Shown piece by piece: positions 25,537-33,887 of a stretch of DNA of 47,038 bases. Under the pieces are notes generated by a model. That model saw nothing but the letters and a program-made list of their open reading frames with translations, did not search any database and was not told where the DNA came from. A program made the position numbers and the translations under genes. The stretch is from an uncultured Craurococcus sp. (lineage in GTDB: Bacteria > Pseudomonadota > Alphaproteobacteria > Acetobacterales > Acetobacteraceae): contig CADCTD010000133.1 of assembly GCA_902805545.1 (NCBI GenBank), forward strand, positions 1 to 47,038. The letters run 5' to 3'. The first letter of the stretch is position 1. Every line of letters begins with the position of its first letter.

Positions 25537-27614
25537 GCCTCTACCCCTCGCAGGTCGTGAAGGTCGAGATAGCCGAGCCCATCCATCCTGCATGTCCAGC
25601 CGTGGCCAACGAGGGTGCTCGTCTCCGCCTCCGCCACGATGCAGGGGCCGCGCACCGTGGCCCCGGGCGCCATGGCCTCGCGGTCATAGACCGCCCAATC
25701 CTCAACCTCGCCCGTCGCCGTGTCGCGCACCGCCTGATGGCGGATCGGCGCCGGCGCCGGCGCATCGGCGACCTCCGCCACCGGCTCCACCGGCTCGGCG
25801 ATGGTGGCGACGGTGACGGCGAAGCTCATGATCTCGACATCGCTGCCGGGCACCGGCCGGTCGTAGAAGCGGGAATACTCCGTGTCATAGAGCGCACGGA
25901 TCTCCTGCACGTCCTCGGCCCTCAGGTCGCGCGCAGGCAGCGTCACCGCGATCTCATGCCCCTGGCCGACATAGCGCATATAGGCGATGCGCCCCTCGGT
26001 CGTCGGCGCGCCGAAGCTGCCCTCCGCCACCACCCGCGCCGCCTCGGCCGACATGCCGGCGAGCAGCGCATTCACCGCCGCCACGTCGAAGCTGGCGAAG
26101 CGCTGGTAGAGGCTCTTCACCACCTCATAGGCGACCGGCGCGCGGAGGAAGCCGATGGCGCTGCCGACGCCGGCGCCGCTCGGCACCAGCAGCCGCTTCA
26201 CCCCGATCTTCTCGGCGACGCGGTAGCCATGCACCGGCCCGCCGCCGCCGAAGGCGATGACGGTCCGTCCGCCGAAGCCCTTGCCGCTCTCGATCGCATG
26301 CACGCGCGCCGCGTTCGACATGTTCTCGTCGACCATCTCGACGACGCCGAGCGCCGCCATCTCGGCCGAGAGGCCGAGCCGCCCGCCGACGGCGGCCGCC
26401 AGCGCATCCCGCGCCGGCTCCGGGTGCAAACGGAGGTTGCCGCCGGCGAACAGCGCCGGGTCGTAGCGCCCGAGGGTGAGGTTGGCATCCGTCACCGCGG
26501 GCTTCGCCCCGCCGCGGCCGTAGCAGGCCGGGCCCGGATCGGCGCCCGCGCTTTCCGGCCCGACGGTGATCCGCCCCATGCTGTCGACGGCCGCGATGGA
26601 GCCGCCGCCGGCGCCGATCTCCACCATCTCGATCACCGGGATGCGCAGCGGCAGGCCGGAGCCCTTCTTGAACCGCCCGACCCGCGCCACCTCGAAGGTC
26701 CGGCTCGCCTGGGGCTGGTAGGAATCGATCAGGCAGACCTTGGCCGTGGTGCCGCCCATGTCGAAGGACAGCACCTCCGTCAGGCCCCGCTGCTTCGCCA
26801 CATGGGCGGAGAAGATGGCGCCGCCCGCCGGCCCGCTCTCCACCAGCCGGATCGGGAAGCGCGCCGCCGTCTCGAGCGAGGTGAGCCCGCCGCCCGAGAG
26901 CATCATGAAGAGCGGGCAGGCAAGCCCCGCCTCGCGCAGCCCGACCTCCAGCCGGTGCAGGTAGCTCGCCATCAGCGGCTGGACATAGGCATTGGCGACG
27001 GTGGTGGAGAAGCGCTCCCACTCCCGCATCTCCGGCGAGACCTCGGAGGAGAGCGAGACCCGCACCTCCGGCCAGAGCCGCCCAACGATCTCGGCCGCCT
27101 GCCGCTCATGCACCGGGTTGACGAAGGCATGGAGGAAGCCGATGGCCAGCGCCTCGATTCCCTCCTCCCGCATGAAGGCGACATGCCGCTCGACCGCGGC
27201 CGCATCGAGCGGGACCAGGACCTTGCCGGTATTATCCAGCCGCTCCGCGACCGGCAGGCGCCAGCGGCGTGGCACCAGCGGCTGCGGCAGCTCGATGTTC
27301 AGGTCGTACTGGTCGTAGCGGCTCTCGTTGCCCAGCGCGAGGACGTCGCGGAATCCCTCCGTCGTCAGCAGCGCCGTCCTCGCCCCCTTGCGCTCGATGA
27401 CGGCATTGGTGGCGAGCGTCGTGCCATGGATGACGAGGGCGATGTCGGCGGCGGCGAGGCCCGCCTTCTCCAGCACCAGCCGCACGCCCTCCAGCACGCC
27501 GCGCTCCGGCGCCGCCGGCGTGGTCAGCACCTTGGCGGTCCAGCGCTGCTCGTCATCCTCGATGGCGAGGTCGGTGAAGGTGCCGCCGATATCGACGGCC
27601 AGCTTTGCGCTCAA
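25533..27614 (-). CDS. hyuA: Hydantoinase A / oxoprolinase family subunit
   Basis: The 693-residue protein has the ASKHA ATPase signature DIGGTFTD at residues 7-14 and HGTTLATNAVIERKG near 70. Further family segments are LSFDMGGTTAK and the glycine-rich GGGGPVHGY. The start is taken as TTG 27614, because it overlaps the hyuC-like stop as TTGA and has GGAG eight bases upstream; a longer frame from 27653 would cover the preceding gene. HyuA supplies ATP hydrolysis for ring opening with HyuB. The order amidohydrolase, HyuA, small protein, HyuB is joined by overlaps, so the subunits are made from one transcript. Confidence 0.92.
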   Translation of the reverse strand: MSAKLAVDIGGTFTDLAIEDDEQRWTAKVLTTPAAPERGVLEGVRLVLEKAGLAAADIALVIHGTTLATNAVIERKGARTALLTTEGFRDVLALGNESRYDQYDLNIELPQPLVPRRWRLPVAERLDNTGKVLVPLDAAAVERHVAFMREEGIEALAIGFLHAFVNPVHERQAAEIVGRLWPEVRVSLSSEVSPEMREWERFSTTVANAYVQPLMASYLHRLEVGLREAGLACPLFMMLSGGGLTSLETAARFPIRLVESGPAGGAIFSAHVAKQRGLTEVLSFDMGGTTAKVCLIDSYQPQASRTFEVARVGRFKKGSGLPLRIPVIEMVEIGAGGGSIAAVDSMGRITVGPESAGADPGPACYGRGGAKPAVTDANLTLGRYDPALFAGGNLRLHPEPARDALAAAVGGRLGLSAEMAALGVVEMVDENMSNAARVHAIESGKGFGGRTVIAFGGGGPVHGYRVAEKIGVKRLLVPSGAGVGSAIGFLRAPVAYEVVKSLYQRFASFDVAAVNALLAGMSAEAARVVAEGSFGAPTTEGRIAYMRYVGQGHEIAVTLPARDLRAEDVQEIRALYDTEYSRFYDRPVPGSDVEIMSFAVTVATIAEPVEPVAEVADAPAPAPIRHQAVRDTATGEVEDWAVYDREAMAPGATVRGPCIVAEAETSTLVGHGWTCRMDGLGYLDLHDLRGVEA

Positions 27615-28876
27615 GACCCGTACTCCGCTGCGAAGCGCTGCGTGACCGCACACGCCTTCTCGAAATCCTCCATCCGCATCGCCTCATGCGGATTGTGGCT
27701 GCCATTCTGGTTGCGGACGAAGAGCATCCCCGCCGGGATGCCGGCATTGGCGAAGGCGCCCGCATCATGCCCGCCGCCCGAGGCCATCACCCTGGACGGG
27801 ATGCCGAGCGCCCCGGCCGCCCGGCGCAGCCCCTCCTGCACGCCCGCATCCATCGGCGCCGGCCGGCTGCCGCCCTCGGCGCCGAGCTCGAAGCGCACGC
27901 CGCGCCGCGCCTCGATCTCCGCCACCTTGTTGTGCAGCACCTCGAAGAGCCGGTCGCAGTTCCGCAGGTCGAGGCTCCGCACATCCAGCATGAAGCCCGC
28001 CTCGCCGGCGATCTTGGTGAAGCCCGCCTCCGCCGTCGTCGCCAGGGTGCAGAAGGTGCAGACCATCGCTCTGCCCTCGGCATCCATCCGGCACCAGGCC
28101 TCGTCGAGGGCGACCGCCAGCTCGGCCAGCGCGATGGCCGCGTCCCGCCGGTACTTCCGCGGCGTGCCGCCGGAGTGGTTGTACTCGCCGAGGACGCGGG
28201 CCGCCCGCAGCCGCCGGCTGCCGGGGATGCCGGTGACGATGCCGAGCGGGATCTCCTCCGCATCCAGCACCGGCCCCTGCTCGATATGCACCTCGAGATA
28301 GGCGGCGACGTTGTCCGGCCCCAGCACCCGCTCGCCGCGCTCGACGAAGCCGGGGTCGAATCCCTCCTCCCGCATGTGCTCGGCGAGCGAGCGGCCGTTG
28401 TCCATCCGCTTCACCGCGAGCTCGGCGGGCGCCAGCATCCCGAGCGCGCCGCGGCTGCCCGGATAGCTGGTCGGGAACCAGGCCCCCGCCTCCTCCGCCC
28501 GGATCGCCATGACGGTGACGTCCCGCGCCGGGACGAAGCCCGCCCGCCTCATCCCGGCGACGGCGGCAAGCCCGGCCAGCACCCCCGCCGCGCCGTCGTA
28601 ATTGCCGCCCTGCGGCACGCTATCCAGATGGCTGCCGAGAATGACCCGCTTCGCCCCCCGGTCCGCCCCCGCCAGCGTCATGTAGAGATTGCCGACCGGG
28701 TCGGTCCGCGTCTCCAGCCCCAGCGCCTCTGCCGCTTCCCTGATCAACGCATGCGCCATCCGCTCGCCTGGCCCATAGGCCTCGCGGGTGACGCCGACCC
28801 CGTCGAAGCTCCGCGCCCGCAATTCGGCGAAGAGCCTGTCGGCAAGCTCCACATCCGCGGTCAGGTTCGGCAGCAT
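27611..28876 (-). CDS. M20-type amidase, N-carbamoyl-L-amino-acid hydrolase family
   Basis: The 421-residue zinc hydrolase has the M20 metal ligands: His83 in GSHLDSVPQGG, Asp94 in YDGAAG, the Glu pair 128-129 in IRAEEAGAW, and a later His in EVHIEQGP, with GGGHDAGAF toward the C-terminus. Members split N-carbamoyl amino acids, ureidoglycolate, allantoate and similar linear amides. Being first in an operon with HyuA and HyuB, it probably hydrolyses the product of ring opening, giving a full cyclic-amide to amino acid route. It starts 55 bp after the end of the SDR gene on the same strand. Confidence 0.92.
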   Translation of the reverse strand: MLPNLTADVELADRLFAELRARSFDGVGVTREAYGPGERMAHALIREAAEALGLETRTDPVGNLYMTLAGADRGAKRVILGSHLDSVPQGGNYDGAAGVLAGLAAVAGMRRAGFVPARDVTVMAIRAEEAGAWFPTSYPGSRGALGMLAPAELAVKRMDNGRSLAEHMREEGFDPGFVERGERVLGPDNVAAYLEVHIEQGPVLDAEEIPLGIVTGIPGSRRLRAARVLGEYNHSGGTPRKYRRDAAIALAELAVALDEAWCRMDAEGRAMVCTFCTLATTAEAGFTKIAGEAGFMLDVRSLDLRNCDRLFEVLHNKVAEIEARRGVRFELGAEGGSRPAPMDAGVQEGLRRAAGALGIPSRVMASGGGHDAGAFANAGIPAGMLFVRNQNGSHNPHEAMRMEDFEKACAVTQRFAAEYGS

Positions 28877-28931
28877 CCGCGCACTCCTTCACGTGACGCG
28901 GGGTGCGAGCCCCGCGCCGCACCGCCTCGGC

Positions 28932-29729
28932 TCAGACCATCCCCCGCACCCGGCCGCCATCCACCCGGATCATGCTGCCGGTGATGTAGGCCCCGCGCTC
29001 GCTGGCGAGGAAGGCGCCCATCGGCCCGTAATCCGCCGGCATCCCGAGCCGCCCGGCCGGGATCTCGGCGGCGGCCTCGGCCAGCGCCTCCTCGAGGGAG
29101 ATGTTCTTCTGCTTCGCCCGCGCCGTGCTGGTCTGGGTCACGCGGTCGGTCTGGATGGTGCCCGGGGCGAGGACGTTCATCGTCACCCCATCCTTCGCCA
29201 CCTCGCCCGAGAGCGTCTTCAGCCAGCCCCAGATCGAGGCGCGCAGCGTGTTGGACAGCGCCAGCGTCGGGATCGGATGCTGCATCCCCGTGCTGCCGAC
29301 GACGATGACGCGCCCCCAGCCCCGCTCCCGCATCGCCGGCAGCAGCCGGTTGGTGATGCGGATCGGCGAGACGACGATGTGCTGGAACCATTCCAGCAGC
29401 GCCTCCTCGGTGATCTGGCTGGCGGTGCAGGGCGGCGGCCCGCCATGGTTCAGCACCAGGATGTCGACGCCGCCCATGGCCGCCACCGCGCCATCCGCCA
29501 ACCGGTCCATATCGGCCGAGGAGGCGACATCGGCGACGATCCCGCCCGCCGAGGCCGCACCTGCCGCCTTCAGCGCCGCCGCCGCCTCGTCGAGCCGCCC
29601 CTGGTCGCGCCCGCTGATGGTGACCGCGGCGCCTTCCGCCGCCAGCGCATCGGCGATGGAGCGGCCGAGGCCCTTGGTGCCGCCCATGACCAGGGCCCGG
29701 CGGCCCTTCAACCCGAGATCCATGTCCAT
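28932..29729 (-). CDS. Atypical short-chain dehydrogenase/reductase lacking the Tyr-Lys pair
   Basis: From ATG 29729, preceded by GGGGAGAGG, the protein has 265 residues. The nucleotide motif is GGTKGLG (16-22) in place of TGxxxGxG, and NHGG replaces the usual NNAG. Catalytic Ser146 is present in VVGSTG, but the YxxxK motif is missing: the positions expected for Tyr and Lys are Ser159 and Arg163 (LALSNTLRAS). This pattern is known in a BKR-like SDR subgroup that lacks the catalytic tetrad. Reductase activity by the usual mechanism is therefore doubtful; ligand binding or another reaction is possible. It is divergent from a D-2-hydroxyacid dehydrogenase gene, with 97 bp between them. Confidence 0.9.
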   Translation of the reverse strand: MDMDLGLKGRRALVMGGTKGLGRSIADALAAEGAAVTISGRDQGRLDEAAAALKAAGAASAGGIVADVASSADMDRLADGAVAAMGGVDILVLNHGGPPPCTASQITEEALLEWFQHIVVSPIRITNRLLPAMRERGWGRVIVVGSTGMQHPIPTLALSNTLRASIWGWLKTLSGEVAKDGVTMNVLAPGTIQTDRVTQTSTARAKQKNISLEEALAEAAAEIPAGRLGMPADYGPMGAFLASERGAYITGSMIRVDGGRVRGMV

Positions 29730-29826
29730 CCTCTCCCCGTATCCGGCCCGACCCTGCCCCTGGCCGCAACGGCTGGCAAGACGCCGCCCGGGTGCTAAGA
29801 CGGGCCCAACCGAGGAGACGTCCCCC

Positions 29827-30804
29827 ATGCCGAAACCCGTCCTGCTGGTCACCCGCAAGCTGCCGGAAGCCATCGAGGCCCGCGCCGCCCGCGACTACGA
29901 CGCCCGGCTGAATCCGCAGGACGAGATGTGGGCCACCGACGGCGCCGAGATCGCCCGCCGGGCACGGGAGGCGGGCGCCGCCGGCATCCTCGGCGCCGCC
30001 GGCGATGCGCTGGGTGCCGCCTGCATCGACGCCCTGCCGGAGAGCGTGAAGGTCATCGCCACCTTCAGCGTCGGCACCGACCATATCGACCTCGCCGCCG
30101 CCCGCGCCCGCGGCATCACCGTGGTGAACACGCCCGAGGTGCTGAGCTTCGCCACGGCAGAGTGCGCCTTTACCCTGATGCTGATGGCCGCCCGCCGGGC
30201 AGGGGAGGGGGAGCGGATGGTCCGCGCCGGCCAGTGGCGGGGCTGGGCCCCGACCCAGCTCATGGGCGTGACGCTGGAGGGCAAGAAGCTCGGCATCCTC
30301 GGCTTCGGCCGCATCGGGCGGGAGCTGGCGGCGATGGCCCGCGGCTTCCGCATGGAGATCCACTACCGCGACATCCAGAAGCTGCCCCCCGAGCTGGAGC
30401 AGGGCGCCATCTACCACGACAGCGAGGACGGCTTCCTCGGCACCATCGACATCCTTTCGATGCATGTCCCGGGCGGCGAGGCGAACCGCCATTGGCTGAA
30501 TGCCGCCCGCATCGCCAAGATGAAGAAGGGCAGCCTCGTCGTGAACAGCGGGCGCGGCGTCTCCGTCCATGACGAGTCGCTGATCGCCGCGCTGCAGTCC
30601 GGCCATATCCGCGCCGCCGGCCTCGACGTCTATGACGGCGAGCCGCGCGTGAACCCCGGCTACCTCACCCTCGAGAATGTCGCCCTGCTGCCGCATCTCG
30701 GCAGCGCGACGATCGAGGTGCGCGACGCCATGGGCAACCGCGCGCTCGAGAATCTCGACGCCGTTCTGCTGAAGGGCACCGAGCCGCCGCACCGCGTCGC
30801 CTGA
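29827..30804 (+). CDS. D-isomer-specific 2-hydroxyacid dehydrogenase
   Basis: The 325-residue protein has the nucleotide-binding motif GFGRIG at 159-164 and the catalytic triad of the family: Arg243 in NSGRGV, Glu272 in DGEPRVNP and His290 in LLPHLGSAT. It reduces 2-oxoacids or oxidises D-2-hydroxyacids with NAD(P). The DVYDGEP segment is close to glyoxylate/hydroxypyruvate reductases, which would fit with the glycolate oxidase genes further along, but glycerate or other substrates are equally possible. The start is ATG 29827; longer in-frame openings upstream lie in the SDR promoter. It is transcribed alone toward the EAL gene. Confidence 0.9.
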   Translation: MPKPVLLVTRKLPEAIEARAARDYDARLNPQDEMWATDGAEIARRAREAGAAGILGAAGDALGAACIDALPESVKVIATFSVGTDHIDLAAARARGITVVNTPEVLSFATAECAFTLMLMAARRAGEGERMVRAGQWRGWAPTQLMGVTLEGKKLGILGFGRIGRELAAMARGFRMEIHYRDIQKLPPELEQGAIYHDSEDGFLGTIDILSMHVPGGEANRHWLNAARIAKMKKGSLVVNSGRGVSVHDESLIAALQSGHIRAAGLDVYDGEPRVNPGYLTLENVALLPHLGSATIEVRDAMGNRALENLDAVLLKGTEPPHRVA

Positions 30805-30820
30805 GCGGGGCTAGCCCCGC
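30805..30820. terminator. 16-bp palindrome at convergent gene ends
   Basis: GCGGGGCTAGCCCCGC is a perfect palindrome directly after the dehydrogenase stop and includes the EAL stop codon on the other strand. It may act as a shared terminator-like hairpin, though a T run is absent. Confidence 0.4.
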
Positions 30821-32358
30821 CCCGGCAGGGGCCCGGGCCGGCCGAAATGCCAGCCCTGGCCGCACTCGACGCCGAGGGTCCGCATCAGCCCGGCCTCCTC
30901 CTCCGTCTCGATATGCTCGGCGACCACCTGCGCGCCGAGCCCATGCGCCAGGTCGACCATGGCAGCGATGATCGCCCGGTCCTTCTCGCTGCGCCGCGCA
31001 TGGCGCACATAGGCGCCATCGATCTTCACGTAGTCGACGCGCAGCAGCCGCAGGTAGCGGAAGGAGGCGGCGCCGGCGCCGAAATCGTCGATGCAGAGCG
31101 GCAGGCCGCGGACGCGCAGCGCGGCGACGCTGCGGCTCGCTTCCGTCTCGTTCTCGATCTCCGAGGTCTCGGTGACCTCCAGCATCAGCCGCTCGACCAG
31201 CGCCGGCTCGGTGTCGAGCATGGCGATCAGCGCGCCGCGGAAGCCCGGGCTCTGCAGCGACTGGCCGGAGATGTTGGCGGCGATCCGGGTGTCGCGGGCG
31301 AGGCGCGCGGCGGCGCAGACGCTCCGCAGCACCGCCCAGTCGAGCTCGGCCGACAGCCCGAGCGCCTCCGCCAGCAGTACGAATTGCTGCGGGTCCTGCG
31401 GCGCCTCGCCGCTCGCCTCCGGCCGGATCAGCGCCTCGTAGTGATGCACCGCGCCGCTCCCGAGGTCGACGATGGGCTGGAAGACGAGGCGGAAGCGGCT
31501 CTCGGCGATCGCCTGGCGCAGCCCGGCGGCGCGGGTATAGGCATGGGCGACGAAGCCGCCGAGCCCCTGGCCGAACCCCGCCTCCGCCACCGCGGCCACG
31601 CCGCCGCGGTTGAAGGCCGAGAGGGCGTAGCGGAGCGCGCGCGTCGCCTGCATCGGGGTGAGGCCCGGCGCATCCAGCGGCAGGCTGGTGACATTGACGG
31701 ATGCCGCATGCCCGGCCCCCTGCAGCAGCCCCTCGAGCGTCCGGCCGAGCGCGCCGACCTCGACCCCGTCGCCGATCACGCCGTAGCGGCCTTCGCTCAG
31801 CACCCCGGCGCGGCTGCTCGCGGGCAGGGCTTCCGTCAGATGCTCGTCGATGATGGCGGCCGCCTCGGGCCTTGCCTCGATCTCGATCAGGCCGAGGCTG
31901 CCCGTCGCGCCGTCCGCCTCCAGGCTGCGGTGGAATTCGGCGGCACTGGCCAGCCCCGGCCGCGACTTCCATTGCGGCGTGGCGGCGATGCTGAGGCAGA
32001 TGGTGCGGTTCTCGGGCCGCGGCCGGCGCAGCCCGCCGATCGAGACGGGGGTGCCGGCGGCATCGTTCAGCCGGAAGCCGGTCGGCGGCATCCGGTCCCG
32101 GAGGAGGAGAAGGCTGAAATTCGCATCGAAGGCGTCGCGGTCGGCCAGCGCCACCAGCTCCCGCACCGGGCGGCCGAGCCAGGACTCGGGCGGCTGGCCG
32201 AGCCGGCTCTGGAAGGCGCCGGCGGCGAAGCCGATGCGGCCCTCCGGCGTGACCTCCACCAGCAGCTCGGCGGCGGCCAGGGCGAAGGTCAGGAAACGCT
32301 CCCGGTCCGCCGCCGCGCGGGGGGCGGCAGGGGCGATGGCGTCGGCGCCGTCAGGCAT
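30811..32358 (-). CDS. PAS-EAL protein, cyclic-di-GMP phosphodiesterase candidate
   Basis: The 515-residue protein has no membrane helix. A PAS-like domain covers about 20-130, a segment at about 150-265 looks like a worn GGDEF fold with no GGDEF motif, and the EAL domain covers about 275-505. The catalytic residues of active EAL enzymes appear present: Glu308 (EAL), Asn362, Glu394, Asp424-Asp425, Lys445, Glu481 and Gln501. Loop 6 reads DDFGAG in place of DDFGTG. It should therefore hydrolyse c-di-GMP, unless regulated off. Its leader carries a strong hairpin just before the ribosome site. It lies alone between convergent and unrelated genes. Confidence 0.92.
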   Translation of the reverse strand: MPDGADAIAPAAPRAAADRERFLTFALAAAELLVEVTPEGRIGFAAGAFQSRLGQPPESWLGRPVRELVALADRDAFDANFSLLLLRDRMPPTGFRLNDAAGTPVSIGGLRRPRPENRTICLSIAATPQWKSRPGLASAAEFHRSLEADGATGSLGLIEIEARPEAAAIIDEHLTEALPASSRAGVLSEGRYGVIGDGVEVGALGRTLEGLLQGAGHAASVNVTSLPLDAPGLTPMQATRALRYALSAFNRGGVAAVAEAGFGQGLGGFVAHAYTRAAGLRQAIAESRFRLVFQPIVDLGSGAVHHYEALIRPEASGEAPQDPQQFVLLAEALGLSAELDWAVLRSVCAAARLARDTRIAANISGQSLQSPGFRGALIAMLDTEPALVERLMLEVTETSEIENETEASRSVAALRVRGLPLCIDDFGAGAASFRYLRLLRVDYVKIDGAYVRHARRSEKDRAIIAAMVDLAHGLGAQVVAEHIETEEEAGLMRTLGVECGQGWHFGRPGPLPGRG

Positions 32359-32373
32359 GTCTCGGAGCGCTCC

Positions 32374-32400
32374 CCATCCTCAGTTCATGCCTGAGGATGG
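32374..32400 (-). promoter_or_regulatory. Hairpin in the 5' leader of the EAL gene
   Basis: CCATCCTCAG and CTGAGGATGG pair perfectly (ten pairs, seven-base loop) about 16 bases upstream of the EAL start. The next bases toward the gene, GGAGCGCTCC, are themselves palindromic and contain the GGAG ribosome site. The structure could control translation or be an operator. Confidence 0.5.
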
Positions 32401-32438
32401 ATGAGCGCGGTTAAGCCGCCGTGAATGACGCCATGGAA

Positions 32439-32969
32439 TCAGGCCGCCAGCGCGGCCTCGCCATCGAGGGTGGCGGCCGTCGCATGGACCACGGCGGCGA
32501 TGCGGACGGCGGCCTGGATGGTCTCCTTCGAGACGCCGTGCGTGAGCAGCGTCTTCTCATGGGCTTCCATGCACATGCCGCAGCCGTTGATGGCGGAGAC
32601 GGCGAGCGACCAGAGCTCGAAATCCACCTTCTCCACGCCCGGCTTCGCCATCACGTTCATCCGCAGCCGGGCCGGCATGGTGTTGTAGTCGCCGACGACC
32701 AGGTGGGTGAAGCGGTAGTAGATGTTGTTCATCCCCATGATCGAGGCCGCCGCCTTGGCGGCGGTCAGCGCCTCGGCGCTCAGCTTCGGGCCGAACTCGG
32801 CGAGGATGTCGCGGATCACGTCAGGGTTGCGGGACGCGAGCGCCGAGACGACGAAGGTGCCGGCGCGCTGCTGCTCGGTGAGCGCCGGCTCGGTCGAGAG
32901 GCTGCCGAGGTTGAGCTTCTGGTCCTTGGCGTAGTCGGGCAGGCGGTTGCGCAGGGCTTCCAGCGACAT
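32439..32969 (-). CDS. ahpD: AhpD alkylhydroperoxidase, AhpC reductase
   Basis: From ATG 32969 the protein has 176 residues, about the length of mycobacterial AhpD. All active-site residues known for the Mycobacterium tuberculosis enzyme occur at the same numbers: Glu118, Cys130, Cys133 and His137, in [11 protein letters not shown]. AhpD reduces AhpC, taking electrons from lipoamide-linked dehydrogenase components. It is downstream of ahpC on the same strand, with 181 bp between them that hold two hairpins, so its expression may be lower than that of ahpC. It belongs to the OxyR-linked peroxide defence unit. Confidence 0.95.
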   Translation of the reverse strand: MSLEALRNRLPDYAKDQKLNLGSLSTEPALTEQQRAGTFVVSALASRNPDVIRDILAEFGPKLSAEALTAAKAAASIMGMNNIYYRFTHLVVGDYNTMPARLRMNVMAKPGVEKVDFELWSLAVSAINGCGMCMEAHEKTLLTHGVSKETIQAAVRIAAVVHATAATLDGEAALAA

Positions 32970-33038
32970 GGCTTGGCTCCTTCCGGATTGCTTCTTGGGG
33001 TGGGCGGAGCGGACCGCAGCCGGTCCGTTCGGCGCACC

Positions 33039-33066
33039 CTCTCCCATGCCGGGAGGCACGGGAGAG
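33039..33066. repeat. Inverted repeat between ahpC and ahpD
   Basis: CTCTCCCATGC and GCACGGGAGAG pair over eleven positions with one mismatch around a six-base loop. There is no T run. Together with the hairpin at 33101-33144 it fills much of the ahpC-ahpD gap and could stabilise the ahpC message. Confidence 0.45.
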
Positions 33067-33100
33067 CGGGGGGCTTACGGGGGGCTGACTGTTCCCCGTT

Positions 33101-33144
33101 CGCGCCGGTGAGTAGGGTTGGTGTGGCGGCTACCCACCGGCGCG
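33101..33144 (-). terminator. Strong hairpin just after ahpC
   Basis: CGCGCCGGTGAGTAG (33101-33115) pairs with CTACCCACCGGCGCG (33130-33144) over 15 positions with a single mismatch, seven bases after the ahpC stop. No T run follows, so partial termination or protection of the ahpC transcript end is more likely than full termination; ahpD would then be read at a reduced level. Confidence 0.6.
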
Positions 33145-33150
33145 ACCCAT

Positions 33151-33726
33151 TTACGCCGCCTTGTTGAACAGCTTCTGGGCGTCGAGGGCCTCCTGGCCCT
33201 TCGTCCAGTTGCAGGGGCAGAGCTCGTCGGTCTGCAGCGCGTCGAGCACGCGGAGCACCTCCTGCGGGTTGCGGCCGACATTGAGGCCGTTCACCGAGGC
33301 CCACTGGATGGTGCCGTCCGGGTCGACGATGAAGGTCGCGCGCAGCGCAACGCCCTCGTCCTTGTGGAGGATGCCGAGCGCCTCGGAGAGCTCGCGCTTC
33401 ACATCGGCCAGCATCGGGATCTCGAGGTTCTTGATGTCCTCGTTATAGACGCGCCAGTTCAGGTGGACGAACTCGCTGTCGGTCGAGACTCCGTAGACGA
33501 CGGCGTCACGGTCGGCGAACTCGCCGGCCAGCTTGCCGAAGGCCGCGATCTCGGTCGGGCAGATGAAGGTGAAGTCCTTCGGCCAGAAGAAGACGATCTT
33601 CCACTTCCCGGCATCGGTCTCGGAGTTGATCTCGGTGAAGGACTGGCCGGGGCCGCCGAGGCCCTCGGGGCCGGCCTTCACGGCGGTCATGGCGAAGGAC
33701 GGAAACTTGTCGCCGACGGTCAGCAT
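33151..33726 (-). CDS. ahpC: AhpC peroxiredoxin
   Basis: The 191-residue protein is a two-cysteine peroxiredoxin. The peroxidatic residue is Cys56 in FTFICPTE. Near the C-terminus ELCPCNW supplies Cys170 and Cys172, the same double resolving-cysteine arrangement as in mycobacterial AhpC (Cys174/Cys176). It reduces hydrogen peroxide, organic peroxides and peroxynitrite and is re-reduced by AhpD, whose gene follows. oxyR is divergent 161 bp away, so control by OxyR is very likely. Confidence 0.96.
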   Translation of the reverse strand: MLTVGDKFPSFAMTAVKAGPEGLGGPGQSFTEINSETDAGKWKIVFFWPKDFTFICPTEIAAFGKLAGEFADRDAVVYGVSTDSEFVHLNWRVYNEDIKNLEIPMLADVKRELSEALGILHKDEGVALRATFIVDPDGTIQWASVNGLNVGRNPQEVLRVLDALQTDELCPCNWTKGQEALDAQKLFNKAA

Positions 33727-33848
33727 GCAGGAAATCCCTTAGAAATGTGGCCAGCGCCATAAACGAAGCCGAATGGGTGGCGCGTTTAGGCTCGGTTCCG
33801 CTTATGACGCAGCGCAGCATTTCGGTCTAATGAATAGTTTTCGGCGCT

Positions 33849-33865
33849 TCGATTGACGCAATCGA
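33849..33865. promoter_or_regulatory. oxyR: Candidate OxyR/LysR operator in the ahpC-oxyR gap
   Basis: TCGATTG-ACG-CAATCGA is a perfect dyad with seven-base arms and contains a T-N11-A spacing (33849 to 33861), the LysR-family signature. It sits 22 bp upstream of the oxyR start in the 161-bp divergent region, where an autoregulatory site is expected. The four-part ATAG consensus of E. coli OxyR is not clearly matched. Confidence 0.5.
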
Positions 33866-33887
33866 TCAGGTGGGCCATGTCCTGCCC

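Noticed and set aside
33727-33887. E. coli-type OxyR site (four ATAG/CTAT elements)
   Set aside because: Only isolated ATAG-like words are present with the wrong spacing; the dyad at 33849-33865 is the better candidate.
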